Part shown: in pieces, positions 1 through 13,433 of the stretch
Position numbering within the stretch: the first letter of the stretch is position 1
How the letters are laid out: every line of letters starts with the position of its first letter
Origin: Maratus speciosus
Lineage: Eukaryota > Arthropoda > Arachnida > Araneae > Salticidae
Assembly (NCBI GenBank): GCA_963932465.1
Contig: OZ010798.1
Coordinates: 15,732,981 to 15,796,980 of the forward strand
Direction: 5' to 3'
DNA length: 64,000 nucleotides
Program-made: the position numbers and the translations under genes
Notes under the pieces: model-generated
What the model saw: only the letters and a program-made list of their open reading frames with translations
The model's database searches: none
What the model was told of the DNA's origin: nothing

Positions 1-99
1 ATTTTTTTCCTCTTAAAATTTTTATACGATTTTTAAAGTTTCTTCTCGTTTCGCGGCGTTTTTTTGAAAGTAAGAAAAGGGAACCCGGTTTCAATCTTT

Positions 100-720
100 T
101 AGTCCAGTACAGTAAATTTTGACCAAATTCGCGATTTTATTCTGCGATCATTTCATGATATTTACAATTTTTTCCCAAAATCGTTTGACGAAATTCACGT
201 CTTTCTACGCAATTTTTTGTCGAAATTCGCACTTTTCACCACTAATCTTTGACAAAATTCATATTTTTTACCGCGATATTTTGACGAAATTGGCATTTCT
301 TTAGCATGATCCTTTGATGAAATTCGCGTTCTCTTTCTACGATCTTTTGACGAAATTCGTTTCTTCTTTCTGCGATCCTTTGACGAAATTCTCGCTTTTA
401 CCGCGATCCTTTGATGAAATTTATTTTCTGTTGCGGCCGATTGACGAAACTGATTTTTTTACAGGCGTCATTTGCCGAAATTCACGATAAGTTTTGCGCG
501 ACCGATCGGGATAATTCTCGATATCTTTCCGTACCAATTAACAAAATTATGTACTCTTTTCCGCGATATTTTGACGTTATTTGCAAAAATTTTTCGCCAA
601 TCGTTTATTGAAATTCGTAATTTTTTGTGCAATCTTTTGACGAAATTCGCGATTATTTTCTGCACTCTTTTATCAAAATTACTGATATTTTTCCACGATC
701 GTTTGAAGAAATTCTCAAAT
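100..720. repeat. degenerate minisatellite, about 33-bp unit
   Basis: A core like TTTGACGAAATTCGC recurs at about 313, 346, 379 and 410, so the unit is 31-33 bp. Variant cores continue on both sides from about 119 to 703 (near 184, 248, 637 and 703). Units differ by many substitutions, so the array is old. Open frames across it on both strands come from repeat periodicity and are not called as genes. Confidence 0.85.
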
Positions 721-1660
721 TTTTCCGGGGCAGATTCGCGAATTGACTTTGAAAATTTCCATAAAGGAAATAAAAATTGCGGATTTCAAAAAAAAATTAA
801 AATACTCACTGAAGAATCACTGGTTTGTGAAAGAATTTGGAGGGGGGAAATACTACACAGCATTTTTATTATGCGGGACTTTCCTTTTCTGCGCGCAAAT
901 CGCGCGATCCCGCTCGTTATTTCAAACCCTATCCCTCAAAGAAAAGTTCATGACTAGTAGAGTTTCGTTGGTTGTTTGTTTGTTTTTAACTAACGTAGAA
1001 TTAAACAATTCTAGGATTGAGGGGGCGACTGCTTTCGGCAACGTACTCCCGAGCAAGCTACGACCTCTTCTGTCTCGAAAGAAGCGAATCTTGAATTATT
1101 GCGTTTTTTATTTCGAGACAAATGAAATTTTCAGCCTTCTTATAAGAATTGATTTGACATTCCGCCAATTCGAATTTAATCACGGCAATTGCAAAAATTA
1201 CCGGAGAGTTTTTCTGTTTCAAAAAAAGTAAAAAAAATCGCCTCAAAGCACGAAAACCACCGCTAAAATCACATTAAAAATTCGGAAAAGATTAAAAAAC
1301 TACAGGGAACGAAATTAACTAATTGGGTAAAAGATTTAAACCGGATTCCTTTTAGGAATGTAAAGAAAAATCACCACGAAATGCCCTTTAAAAATAACTA
1401 AAAAATTGTTAAAAATTGAAAAATCGCTGTAAGAATCTCGAAAACACTTTATTGAAAGGAAGACAAAGTTTATACTGGATAAAATATTGAAATCGGATTC
1501 TTTTTTACTAATTTAAAAAAAAAAATGCCGCACAGTGCGAAAAAATTCGCATAAAACATTAATTGAAAAATTCCAGAAATTGTCTTCGATATGCATGACT
1601 TCAGGCATACAGGTCCTGTCAAATCTTACGGCTGTGCGGGCTGCATTGTTTTTACAGAGT
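721..1660. other. no gene seen
   Basis: AT-rich sequence with no recognisable coding region, terminal repeat or RNA gene. The open frames are short and have no family resemblance. Confidence 0.5.
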
Positions 1661-1671
1661 TGAGCGCTCGC

Positions 1672-1692
1672 GCATACACACACACACATATA
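1672..1692. repeat. short CA microsatellite
   Basis: Run of CA dinucleotides ending in ATATAC. Confidence 0.8.
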
Positions 1693-1828
1693 CAGACAAG
1701 CACCTATTTTTATTATTACAATCGGATCATGATAGCTACAGATAAATTTTTATCTTGATAAAATGTAGTGTATATTATCATGACCTACTTAATATATTCG
1801 ACACATTTTGTGGTAAAAACATGAAATA

Positions 1829-2003
1829 CCGCAATTCCCGGTCTATAATCCGCGGATCAAACAATTACGTTCGAACACAGAAATCTTGTTCTATAAAACG
1901 TAACTTGTTAAATAGTAATAAATGTTTAACTTCAATAATGAAATAAAATTTCTATATCGAAACATGATTGTTTGATCCACGGATTATAGCCGGGAAATTA
2001 CGA
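1829..2003. mobile_element. 175-bp Tigger-type MITE with TA target site
   Basis: Inverted termini of about 33 bp (arms near 1829-1866 and 1967-2003) contain CTATAATCCGCGGATCAAAC on the left and its near-complement on the right. TA dinucleotides at 1827-1828 and 2004-2005 fit a Tc1/mariner/pogo target site. The terminus resembles the start of the Tigger-like element at about 55600 (CTATAATCTGCGGATTACAA), so this is probably a non-autonomous relative. Confidence 0.8.
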
Positions 2004-2005
2004 TA

Positions 2006-2600
2006 TTAATGAATATTATAATTATTTATAATAATAAAAGAATTATTTGTATAGACTTTCCTCCAAAATTTCTTGGGTCCCTCCGGTGATCCCTAAGAAG
2101 TCATGGAGTCACATTCTGAAAAACTTTCGTGCGTATGTGCTGGTGTACCGCATGTATTATCTGAGATTTATCATCCCGCAAACTTTCATGTACAACACTT
2201 TGACTGTGATAATTTTAGATCTCATGCAGTGTTCCCCTGTGCCTATAGAAGTTTCCAGCATGATTAAAGGCCATTTTTAATCTTTATCAGAAGTTAGGAT
2301 GCCAAAATATTTTAATCTTGTGAGCACCCTCAGTCACTGTCTTATGTCATTGCTGCAAGGAGATTTATATATTCTTTTTTATCTTTTTTACCATTAGATC
2401 TAGTTTTGATGCTTTGAATCCCTTCTCATCCCTCCTCAAGCAAACAAAAATCGCGTTTGAGCTCTTTTTAAAAGAAATACCACACAACTATACCTTCTAA
2501 GATGAAAACATGTCTAAAACGGAAATTCGACTGGTTTTATGAGGTACCGTTTTAGCAGGTTTCACCATATAAAATATTGTTTGTATCCAACATGTTCAGG
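2006..2600. other. no gene seen
   Basis: Contains a 77-codon open frame (2047-2280) with no recognisable family. Given the surroundings it is probably the interior of a decayed element. Confidence 0.4.
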
Positions 2601-2602
2601 TT

Positions 2603-2656
2603 AAGAAATCTGGGCACCCCCCCCCCCCCCCCGTTCAGAAGGCTGGTTACGCCTAT
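2603..2656. repeat. hAT-like terminus with poly-C tract
   Basis: A C homopolymer (about 2617-2632) is followed by GGCTGGTTACGCCTATG. Read in reverse this resembles the hAT-type start CATAGGCGTAACCAGCC, similar in style to the hAT at 29713-30990. It abuts a truncated MITE. Confidence 0.45.
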
Positions 2657-3230
2657 GTAATGTAATCAAAATTAGAATGAATGCTTACAATATAGTAAAA
2701 TATTGAAATAATTAAGTAAAGTAACAAACTAAAAGGATTAAAAGTAAGATAATTTTTAAAATGATTAAATTATTAAATGTAAAGGTCAAGTAAATAATTA
2801 GTAATATATAATTAAATATGCATAAATAAATATGAGATACATTTTCCTTGAATTATTCAATGAAACTTTCCTCAGAAAGGTACCCAATTAATTAACATAA
2901 AAATCATAAAGTAAGGAAGTTTTATTTCAGGTTTAGCCAATCTTAATAGCCAAAAAAGCTTGATTAATACATAAATATGTTTGGTAAACAGACTGTGATT
3001 ACCAGTGATACCAGCAACATCTTGATTTTTTTCAAAAATACATTTATACTTCATAAAAAACCGTGAGTTCAGTCATATTATCAAGAATTACATATTAAAA
3101 TACATACGGAATGATATAAAACTAAAAAAATCTGTAATTTTGTCCCTACATTTGAACAGAAAATTTCATTGTTTACATCTGCCATGATGTGCGGATTTTA
3201 GGAGTTCGCATATTTGAGAGAATCTACAGT
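2657..3230 (+). mobile_element. MITE family A copy, left end missing
   Basis: Matches the interior and right end of the complete copies at 20506 and 33463, ending in a terminus like GAGAGAATCTACAGTA. The first about 110 bp, with the left inverted repeat, are absent, so it is truncated next to the hAT-like terminus. Confidence 0.85.
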
Positions 3231-3609
3231 ATTTATACATGTTTTAAACATACTTTTACCATGCATTACCTTAGTTTGATAGTTATGATACTTCAAATTT
3301 CATGCATTTTCAGCGCTTTCTAGCACTGAAAACACTCTTTTTCATTTTTGGTGACTAAAACACTGAAAATTGATAAAATTCTAAGTATCATGACTCTGTA
3401 AGTTTTGATCATAGAAGAATAAAATTTTACTGTTTTACTTGTATGAAGGCACATAATTTTTTTCTTAACAAAACTTATTGGATGATGGTATTGCATAAAA
3501 TTTTTTATTTATTAACTCTTTAAAATATAACTACTTTATGGCTGTTCTCAAATTCAAACGGTCAACTTTCTGACATAAGTTTTGATTCATTTTTGTTTGG
3601 AAACGCATG
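3231..3609. other. no gene seen
   Basis: AT-rich spacer; nothing recognised. Confidence 0.5.
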
Positions 3610-3960
3610 GAATTAGAAGTTGTTGTTATTCAGAAACTATGTCATCTTACTGTTTTTTTCATTTTCTTGTAAATGCAATAGATCTTTCAGAAAATACTGT
3701 CAAATTTGGCATTTTGAACTGAACTTCCAAACGAATGAAGAAAATCTAGTCAGTAAGGGGAGAAAAATGCCGTGTCACGTGATCAAAATCACGTACAATT
3801 CAATAGGTAATTTATATATCAAAAAATGGAAAACACAGTTCGATTCCAAATTGCTTCCATGGTGAGGCTAACATGGTTGTGCAATTTTATATCTTTCCAT
3901 TACAAAAGGAATTTGTAAATGTGTCAAAACGTTTTGTGCTTGTTGAGCAGAGCAGTTGAG
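3610..3960 (+). repeat. dispersed repeat B, copy 1
   Basis: Shares a diverged but collinear match with 61925-62250: TTATTCAGAAACT, then AAAATGCCGTGTCA, then ATCAAAAAATGGAAAA, then TTGTTGAGCAG. Similarity is patchy. It may be the remains of a transposon interior; no family was recognised. Confidence 0.55.
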
Positions 3961-4033
3961 AACATCCTTAACGTAAATCGATTTTTATGTGATGCTGTAC
4001 AAAATGTGAAACAATTTTGCAATTTGAACTATA

Positions 4034-4695
4034 TAGTAGACTCCTTCAAATTTGCAATCCTAATATCCGCACATCATTAGGGATGTAAACAACAAAACTT
4101 TTAGTTCAGATCTAAGGACAAAATTACAAGACTTTTTAGTTTTATATCATTCTGTATCTATTTTAATATGTAATTCTCGATAATATGACTGGTTGTTCGT
4201 GAAAGAAGTATAAATTTATTTAAAAAAAAGAAAAAATCAAGATATTGCTGTTATTATTGGTAATTACAATATCTTTACCAAATATTTATGTATTAAGTTT
4301 TTTGGTATTTAGATTAGCTAAAACTGAAATAAAACTGCCTTACTTTATGATTTTGATGTGAATTAATAGGTTACCTTTTAAGTGGAATGTTTCATTGAAA
4401 AATTTTCATCTTTATTATGCATATTTAATAATACATTATTAATTATTTCTTGATCTTTACTTTTAATAATTTAATCATTTTTAAAATTATCTAACTTTTT
4501 ATGATTTTAATTTATTACTTTAATTATTTTAATATTTTACTATATTGAAGACATTCATTATAATTTTGATTGCATTATTACATTAAAATTACTGTTTAAA
4601 AAATGTAAACAAATCAATGACGAGAAATCCACAAAATTCTAAAATCTGCACAACCTCTGGTCCCAAGCTGTGTGGATTTGAGGGAGTAAATTGTA
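4034..4695 (-). mobile_element. MITE family A copy, full length
   Basis: Begins TAGTAGACTCCTTCAAAT and ends near GTGTGGATTTGAGGGAGT, in reverse orientation relative to the copy at 33463. The terminal bases are eroded (GGGAGTAAATTGTA instead of GGGAGTCTACTGTA). Confidence 0.85.
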
Positions 4696-5013
4696 GCTCT
4701 AAAATTTAAGGTTTAGAAATTAAGTATTAATGTATGACAAGAAGAGGCACCCTGTATAAAAATATTTTTTTTTAACAACATGATTTGTAGAATAATGAAC
4801 TTTATTCCCCAACTTCATTGCAATCATATATGTCAACACAAATCAAAAGCGAATCCTGCAAGAACGTAAGAATATTATTTATACACTTTTAATCAAATAC
4901 AATTAATCTAAATAAACTGTCAATATGTTTTTTTAAATAATTATACTAATTGTATTAAAATTCAGTGCACACGTTGATCATTTTTTGTAAAATTCTGCTT
5001 AAAGTTGCATTTT
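4696..5013. other. no gene seen
   Basis: AT-rich. A CACCCTGTATA at about 4750 resembles the right end of the CAGGGTGTCC-type elements seen elsewhere, but no left partner was found. Confidence 0.4.
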
Positions 5014-5500
5014 CAGTGGTAGAATTGATAAAAGGAAGTCACTGGTCCCTAGGACAAGTAAGCATGAGAATTTACTGGTCCGCAGTCATTATCACTGGCA
5101 AGTCCCTTTAACCTTTTGAGCAACCCCCCCCCCCCCTTTTAGAATATAAACCAAACTTCCTTTACAGTTATCCAAAATTTTCAGCATAATAAAATGTAAA
5201 ATTATAATTTACTAAAAATTAAATAAACAGTAGTACATAAAGAAAAACTATAAAATTATTAATTAGATATTTTATTTCTGATTATTTATTTCTACTTAAA
5301 AATGCAATTTTTATTTATTATTGTGCGATTTGTATTTGGTTGCAATTTTCTCAGGGAAGGGAAAATTTAAGTTTACCTGTCACAGAGGGAAAAAGTTACT
5401 GGACCTGCAGACCACTAATTTTTTTAAATTAGTGGTCTAATGAATTTTTGGTGGTCTCGGACCAGCGGACCACCAAGGATGTCAAACGCTCATTTTAATA
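5014..5500 (+). repeat. dispersed repeat D, copy 1
   Basis: Starts CAGTGGTAGAATTGATAAA and runs through several ACTGGTCC / GGACCAG motifs and a poly-C tract to GGACCACCAAGGATG. The same series is present in reverse at 54385-54927. No coding capacity is seen, and the ends are not clearly inverted repeats. Confidence 0.7.
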
Positions 5501-5607
5501 AATTATCCTTTAAATACGAGGGCTGTTCAAAAAAGAATGTTCCTAATTTTTTATTAGTATATCTTATTGCTCACAAATTTATATTGTTCCATTGTTAGCT
5601 TAATATA

Positions 5608-8600
5608 CAGGGTATCCGAAAAGTCTGGAAACGGTCGAATAACTCGAGAAATACAAAGCAGATTGAAAAACGAAAATATACATGTTAAATATATTTTTAA
5701 AAGCTACTCAGTGACACCAAATTTGACCCTCGCAACCGAACCTCTTAGAAAGCAGTTGCATCTTGTAAGTAAATACCATTCCATACTTCAAAGTGTTAGA
5801 CCCTTCAGTTGTGCAAAAACCGCAAATTAGAACATGTTTTGCTTTTGTAACCATCAGATGGTAGTGACAGCAACATGAAATATAACCTATGTTATAGCAG
5901 GGACTGTCACCATTGATTTGCAACCATTACTTTTGAAATAGCTTTGGTATTTCCTGAGATTGAGTAGAAATCGCAATTTAGAACGTTTTTAGGACGCTTT
6001 TCGCGCATTTTCACCCCTTTTTAAATTTCTAATTTTTTCGAAACTGTTCTTAAAGATCATTTATATCTAAAATTGCCTAATTTTAAGTTGCTAGCCCCTA
6101 CCGATCACAAAAATCGAATTTTAGAACGCCTTTTTGCTCCTGCAACGTCTTGGTGATAGTAATACCGACATAAAGTAGCGTCTATGTTAGAGCAGAGTTT
6201 GTCAGCATCAATTTCCTACCATTACGTTTGAAATCAGGTTCATTCTTCCTGAGATATTGCCGACAAATCGGCATTTAGCTTTTTGCGAATTTTGCTCCTG
6301 CATTTCCTCTGGGGTAGTGGAAGCAGATATAAAATATAGCCTATCTTGGAGCAAGATCTGTCACCATCATATTTGAAATCGGTTCAGTACTTCCTAAGAT
6401 TGCATAGAAATCGCAATTTAGAACGTTTTTTACAACGCTTTTTGCGCATTTTGACCCCTTTTTAAATTTCGATTTTTTTTAGGAAATGTCCTTAGAGATC
6501 ATTGATATCTTATAACTAACTACCATTCCAAATTTCACGATTCTAGGCCCTTCCGTAACGCAAAAGCCGCAATTTAGAACGTTTTTCTCCTGCACCCCCT
6601 TTGGGGTAGTGGCACCGACATAAAACATCGCCTATGTTGGAGCAAGGGTTGTCACCACCTTTTCGACGCCATTATTTTTTAGATCGGTTTGGTATTTCCT
6701 GAGATTGTATAGAAACCACCATTAGAACGTTTTTAGAACGCTTTTCGCGCATTTTCACCCCTTTTAAATTTCGAATTGTTTAAGAACTGTTCTTAGAAAT
6801 CCTTTATATCTAATAAGTAGCTAATATTTCAAATTTCTAGGCCCTTCGGTAACGCAAAAATCGCATTTTTAGAACGTTTTTTGCTCCTGCACCCCTTTCG
6901 GGTAGCGGCACCGACATAAAACAAAGCCTATGTTGGAGCAAGGGTTGTCACCGTCATTTTGACACCATTATTTTTTAAATCGGTTTGGTATTTCCTGAGA
7001 TTGTGTAGAAACCACCATTTAGAACGTTTTTAGAACGATTTTCGCGCATTTTCACACCTTTCAAATTTCGAATTGTTTAAGAACTGTTCTTAGAAATACT
7101 TTATATCTAATAAGTAGCTAATATTTCAAATTTCATATTTCTAGGCCCTTCAGTAACACATAAATCGCATTTTTAGAACGTTTTTTGCTCCTACACCCCC
7201 TTTGTGGTAGTGGCACCGACATAAAACATAGCCTATCTTGGAGCAAGCGTTGTCACCATCATTTTGACACCAATATTTTTTAAATCGGTTTGGTATTTCC
7301 TGAGATTGTGTAGTAACTACCATTTAGAACGTTTTTTAGAACGCCTTTCGCGCATTTTCACCCCTTTTAAATTTCGAATTGTTTAAGAACTGTTCTTAGA
7401 CATCATTTATATCTTATTAGTAGCTAATATTCAAAATTTCATATTTCTAGGCCCTTCAGTAACACTAAAATTGCATTTTTAGAACGTTTTTTGTTCCTAC
7501 ACCACCTTTGGGGTAGTGGCACCGACATAAAACATAGCCTATCTTGGAGCAAGCATTGTCACCATCATTTTGACACCAATATTTTTTAAATCGGTTTGGT
7601 ATTTCCCGAGATTGTGTAGAAACTACCATTTAGAACGTTTTTTAGAACGCTTTTTGTGCATTTTCACCCCTTTTAAATTTCGAATTGTTTAAGAACTGTT
7701 CTTAGACATCATTTATATCTTATAAGTAACTAATATTCAAAATTTCATATTTCTAGGCCCTTCAGTAACGCTAAAATCGCATTTTTAGAACGTTTTTTGG
7801 TCCTACACCCCCTTTGGGGTAGTGGCATCGACATAAGATATAGCCTATGTTCTAAGTTGGACCAACACCATCATTTTGATACCATTACTTTTGGAATCGG
7901 TTCGGTAGTTCCAGAGCTTACCTCCGACAAATAAACAATTTCTTCCTCTTTATAATAGGAAGGAAGTATAGATAGATTAGTACTGTATTTGCATATTTTT
8001 TTATCCAGTCAATCATTTCAAAATAATAACCTGCGTATTTTGATTTTTCTGCGTATTTTGATTTTTTTAACGTGTAAATATACACCTTCCTCTCGACCTT
8101 CCCTCCTGGACAGAAAGAGGATAGATAATCTTTATTATTTGGGGGCGGAGTGTGCAGATTTTCTGCGTTCCGATGGCTTCTGCTGTTTTTTTTAATTTAA
8201 ATATCATCTAATTCAGGAGTCTGATGCTGGTGTACAGTTTTTTTTTAATTATTACTATAGAACAAAATATTAAAAAAAAAGATATAAAAACTTTTTATGC
8301 TGTCTGAGCAAAGGATGGGGAAGTAGCGTAAATTTCAGTGGGGGTGGAGTTACATATTTTGATGATTGATTAGTTACTGTAACTCCAAAATATCAAGTCG
8401 GGCAGACACTGCTTCAGTAATTCTTATAAACGTAATAATTTATTGCAATTTAAAATATTTTTCAATTTAACATTTTTTTCATAATTTTAAAATTAATAAT
8501 TTTAAACAATTGAAAATTTTTGATTCTTTAAACTTTTTTATTTAAAATATAATTAAACTCTTTAAGCTCTCTTGATTATTTATGGGTAAGACGACGCTTT

Positions 8601-8640
8601 AATTTTCATAGGGGAAGGATGATGTAGAAAATTGTTCAAT
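5608..8640 (+). mobile_element. long-arm element, copy 1 (left part only)
   Basis: Starts with the same terminus as the element at 8684 (CAGGG-ATCCGAAAAGTCTGGAAACGG), preceded by TA at 5606-5607. Homology runs to about 5745, is replaced by a satellite block (5760-7925), and resumes at about 7985-8640. There it matches the inverted complement of 13100-13960. No right terminus is seen, so the copy is incomplete or was cut where the second element begins. Confidence 0.75.
5800..7925 (+). repeat. satellite block, about 300-bp unit, 6-7 copies
   Basis: The marker CGCGCATTTTCACCCCTTTT (with variants) occurs at about 6002, 6443, 6746, 7043, 7349 and 7655, so spacing settles at 297-306 bp after an irregular first 441-bp step. 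Other landmarks repeated in each unit are TAGAACGTTTTT, GGGTAGTGGCACCGACATAA and TTGGTATTTCCTGAGATTGT. Confidence 0.95.
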
Positions 8641-10099
8641 TATTTATAAATTATTGCAATAAAATATCAAATGTGACAAAATACAGGGTGTCCGAAAAGT
8701 TTGGAAACGGTCGAATAACTCAAGAAATTCATATAAGATAGAAAAAAAATACGTGTTAAATATTTTTTTTAAAAGCTATCCCGTGTTTCCAAATTTGACA
8801 CCCCAACCCGACCACTTGGGGATCAGAGGCGTTCCAACTTCGAAATTGTAAATGATAATCCCATTTTTTTATTTCAGACTCGGATTCTACGGGGGAAAAT
8901 GCGCAACTTTTGCTTTTAAGATTTTTTTTCGAATCTTTGTAGTGGACGGTGTAATCCAGCAAAATGTGTCATATACATATTTTGTTTTCTCAACCATGTT
9001 CTGCAATCACGAAATGTGATGGGCCAAAGCTTCCGTTGCCAAAGTGGGTCGCCTTAGCTGGAATTGTAATTGTCGAAAACTATCAATGGAGGTTGTTTCG
9101 ATGGCAAAAGTGCTTTATGTGCTTTTGCCATGCAAATTAACAGAAATATATTGAATTAGATTTCTATTTGTGTTTTTATTTTATCCATTCAGTCCATTCT
9201 AATCAATTAACCTTCGTTTTGTTTTAATACTTTAATGTCTAAACATGCCCTTCCTCTTCCGAACAGCAAAAAAAGATAATCTTCGTTCTTTGGTAGAGGT
9301 AGGCGTGGATATTCGGCATTTCGATGGTTTCTGCTGTTTTTCTTTTATATACTCTAAATCGTGATCAGGTGGTGGGTGTATGGGATTTTTTTACTATTGC
9401 TATAGAGTAACATATAGGACAAAATAAAAAGAAGTACATATAATTTTTTTGTGTGCGGGCGGAGCAAAGAATGGGGAAGTAGTGTAAAATTCAGTTGGTG
9501 GTCGGTTTGGAGATTTTTAGATCATTGATTAGTTACTGCAATCAGAAAATAACAATTAGGGCAAAAATATTTTCCATAATTCTAATAAATGTAATAATTT
9601 TTTGTAAATTAATATATTTTTTCAATTTAACATTTTTTTTCATAAATTTAAACAATAGAAAAATTTTGATATTTCAAAATTTTTAATTTAAAAAATAATT
9701 TAAGTCTTTAACTCTGTCGGGATTTGTGAGGTACACATATTCATCGTCAAAAGGTGCATGTGGAATTTGTTTTAAGCACAATTAATAAATGAATAATATT
9801 ATTTAATTTTTTAATTAAAGGATTTTTTGGTATTTCACAAGTAGACAGTTGAAAAAAGTCCTTCCGGCCAGTGCCGGGAGAAAGAGGTAGCTTTCATATT
9901 CCTTATTTTAAAAAAGCCAACTTATATTATTCAAACACACGAAGATCAAATAAGTGGAAACCGAATGTAGGAGATTCAATACTAATTTTTATCAATACTA
10001 AATCATTATGAATGAGAATTTCGCGAAATTAGTCAGCTTTATCCAAGCTGCTTTTCTTTAAAGTAACTTATATTTGGCTGCCAAATTCGGCGATTTCTT

Positions 10100-11860
10100 A
10101 AAGTGCCTGCCATTTTAAAACAACATGGTGGATGAGGCTAACCAGTGAACTTTGTCGAGACCTTAGTAATTGCTGTGCACATGCTCACTCACATCGGAAT
10201 CGGTTGGTATATACGAGTGCTGTCGCAGGCAAAAAATCAGATTTTTCAAAATGTCACCCACATTAGAAATTGAAACTGCTATATCTGAGCCATTTTTTTA
10301 AGATAAAGACAAACAAAAAATGCTCCTGAATCCTTATATCAAGATCAAATACTTAAGAAAGAAACCTTTTTCAATTTCCAATGTTTTTGCACCTCACTGT
10401 AAATATACATATTTTTTAATTTAATGGCCTCCATTTTGAAACAAGATGGCTGATGAAGCTGTCCAGCGAACTTGGTCGAGTTATTGTATACTATCCACAT
10501 GCCTTCTTCCATCGAAATAGGCGAATACGTGTGGTATCGCGAGACAAATACAAGATCGTTTCAAAGTGTTAGCCATTATAGAAATTCAAAGTGCTATAAT
10601 TCAACCACTTTTTAAGATATAAACAAAAGAACAAATTTTCAGAAACAAAAACTGCTCCAGAATCTTTGTATCAAGGCCAAACACATAAAAAAACTCTTTT
10701 TTCATTTTCCAATTTTTTAATACCTCATTTTAAATTTTAAATTACATTTTTTTAAATGGCAACCCTTTTGAAACAAGATGGCAAAAGAAGCTGGCCAACG
10801 AACTCGGTCGAGACATTGGTATGTACTATGTACAGACCAAGTTACATTCAAATTGGTTCATAAATACGCCTGTTATCGCGTGACAAAAATCAGGTCGTTT
10901 TAAAAATGTCAGCCACAATAGAAATTCAAAATGTTATAACTCAGCCATTTTTTAGATATAGACGAAACAAAACCTGTTCCGGAATCTTTGTATTATGGTC
11001 AAACACATACGAAAAAACTCTTTTTCATTTTTCAATTTTTTGGTATCTCATTTTAAATTTAATTTTTTTTAATTTTTTTAAATGGCCGCCATTTTGAAAC
11101 AAGATGGCGGATGAAGCTGGCCAACGAACTCGGTTGAGTTATTTGTATGTACTATGTACACACCAAGGTACATCCAAATCGGTTCAAAAATACGTCTGTT
11201 ATCACGTGGCAAAAATCAGGGCGTTTTAAAATGTCAGCCACACTAGAAATTCAAAATGCTATAACTCAGCCATTTTTTAAGATATAGACGAAACAAAAAC
11301 TGCTCCCGAATCTTTTTATTGAGGTCAAACACATAAGAAAAAAATATGTTTTCAATTTTTTGGTACCACATTTCAAATTTAAATTTTTCTTAAAATTTTA
11401 AATGGCCGCCATTTTTAAACAAAATGGCGGATGAAGCTGGCCAACGAACTCGGTCGAGACATTGGTCTATACTATGTATAAACAAAGTTACATCCAAATC
11501 GGTTCATAAATACGCCTTTTATCGCGTGACAAAATTCAGGACGTTTCAAAATGCTTCGCTAGAAATTCAAAATGCTATAACTCGGCCATTTTTTAAGATA
11601 TAGACGAAACAAAAACTGCTACGGAGTCTTTGTATAAAGGTCAAATACATAAGAAAAAAATATTTTTCCATTTTCAATTTTTTGGTACCACATTTCAAAT
11701 TTTAAATTTTTTAAAAATTTTTAAATGGCCGCCATTTTGAAACAAAATGGCGGATGAAGCTGGCCAACGAACTCGGTCGAGACATTGGTATGTACTATGT
11801 ACACACCGAATTACATCCAAATCGGTTCATAAATACGAGAGTTACAGTGTGACATAGGTC
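10100..11860 (+). repeat. satellite block, about 323-bp unit, 6 copies
   Basis: ATGGYGGATGA-type landmarks sit at about 10125, 10446, 10778, 11104, 11424 and 11747, spaced 320-332 bp. Each unit has GCCATTTTGAAACAAGATGGC (a short palindrome), AACGAACTCGGTCGAG, ATCCAAATCGGTTCA and TATAACTCAGCCATTTTTTA. The later copies are most alike. It is unrelated to the 300-bp satellite at 5.8-7.9 kb. Confidence 0.95.
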
Positions 11861-11980
<120 letters not shown>

Positions 11981-13270
11981 ATTTTGAACGGAGGGTGGTT
12001 TCGGGGTCTGGGGGTCATGATCGATGAAAATATAGCAAAATTTTTTGAAATCGCTTTCCTCCGAACGGCTGCAATAGGTAGCTTTTTGTAAAGAAAGCTA
12101 TCTAAAACACGGTGTATTCCAAATAAAATTTGCGTACGCGATGCGGTCTCGAAAGGGTTAAAGTGTAATGATTATTTGCTCGGGTAGACAACGTGTTAAT
12201 TTTCATAGCAGAAGGATAATGTAAAAAATTGTTTGTTTATTATTACAATAAAATAACTTATGTGACAAAAAATATAATCTAAAACATAATTGGCAGAACA
12301 AATTAAAAACAGATCAGTTTATTTTCTTCATTTTTTCAGCCCTAGAAGGGGCATTTATTAATATATTTCATTCCGTTAATTCTACGTTCTTAAATTTTTA
12401 TAACAAATAAGTTAAACCAATTGAACAATTTTAAAAAATTAAACAATATAATACATAAAACCAATTAAAAACTTAGATTCCGTTAACAAGAAATCTAAAT
12501 AAATTTTAAATTTTTTCCCTTTTTAAGTTGCAAATATTTGTATTACAGATTTTGTATTATGCTTATGATGAGTATGTACAAAATGATAAGGCACATGTAA
12601 AATACAAAAAAAATTTTAAAAAAGTCTAAGATTTATTTTGATTTAATTTGAAGGAAAATTTTAGAGATTTTTAGGGTATTTAAATTATCATATTGTTAAA
12701 ATTTTGTTTTTATTTTTTAATGTTCATTTCGTTTAACCCTTACCGGCGCGGAGTAATTCTGTTTATAAACAGATGAAATGATAGACTGACATCAGAATTT
12801 ATAAACGAGTTTATTGGAAAATACAATCTTTCTTATTTTCGAATACGTTATAAATGGAAAATTTTAATTAAATATTCTGGCTGCTAGTAAAATAAAAATT
12901 ATGTGTCCTTTTTTAAGGACACTGTCCGCAAAAGCTCCAACTTATTTATTTCAAAACTTTAACATTAAACATCGAAGTAACTGAATGAAATATATGATAA
13001 ATTTCCCTTCTCGGGCTTAAAAATGTTGGAAAAAACTGATTTGTTTTTAATTTGTTCTGCAAATAACGTTTTTGTTTATATATTTTTTTCACATTTGTTA
13101 TATTATTGTAATAATTAATAAATAATTAAACACTTTTCTACATTATCCTTCAACCATGAAAATTAAAACGTCTTCTCCCCCAGAAAACAATCAACAGTGC
13201 TTAAAGAGTTAAATTATATTTTAAATTCAAAAGCTTAAAAGATCAAAAATTTTTCAATTGTTTAAAATTA

Positions 13271-13433
13271 TTAGGTCGTTCGGAAAGTCGTGTCCGTATG
13301 GAAAAATCAGTTCGTACCGGAAAATCCTATCATTTAATAATTAGACATTGATTCCTATGTCTATTAATAACCGGGCAGGATTTTCCGGTGCGAATTAATA
13401 TTCCTAAACGGACACGACTTTCGTACAACCCAG
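13271..13433. mobile_element. 163-bp palindromic mariner-type MITE, copy 1
   Basis: Starts TTAGGTCGTTCGGAAAGTCG and ends with its approximate complement. TA flanks it at 13269-13270 and 13434-13435. The whole element can fold back on itself. Same family as 15381-15522 and 60919-61088. Confidence 0.85.

Noticed and set aside
119..1246. Several 60-160 codon frames on both strands at the left edge
   Set aside because: They coincide with the 33-bp minisatellite and its flank, have no family resemblance and overlap each other on both strands.
5800..7925. Possible CRISPR-like or gene-family tandem array
   Set aside because: Whole about 300-bp units repeat without short constant repeats and unique spacers, and no coding frame persists: ordinary satellite.
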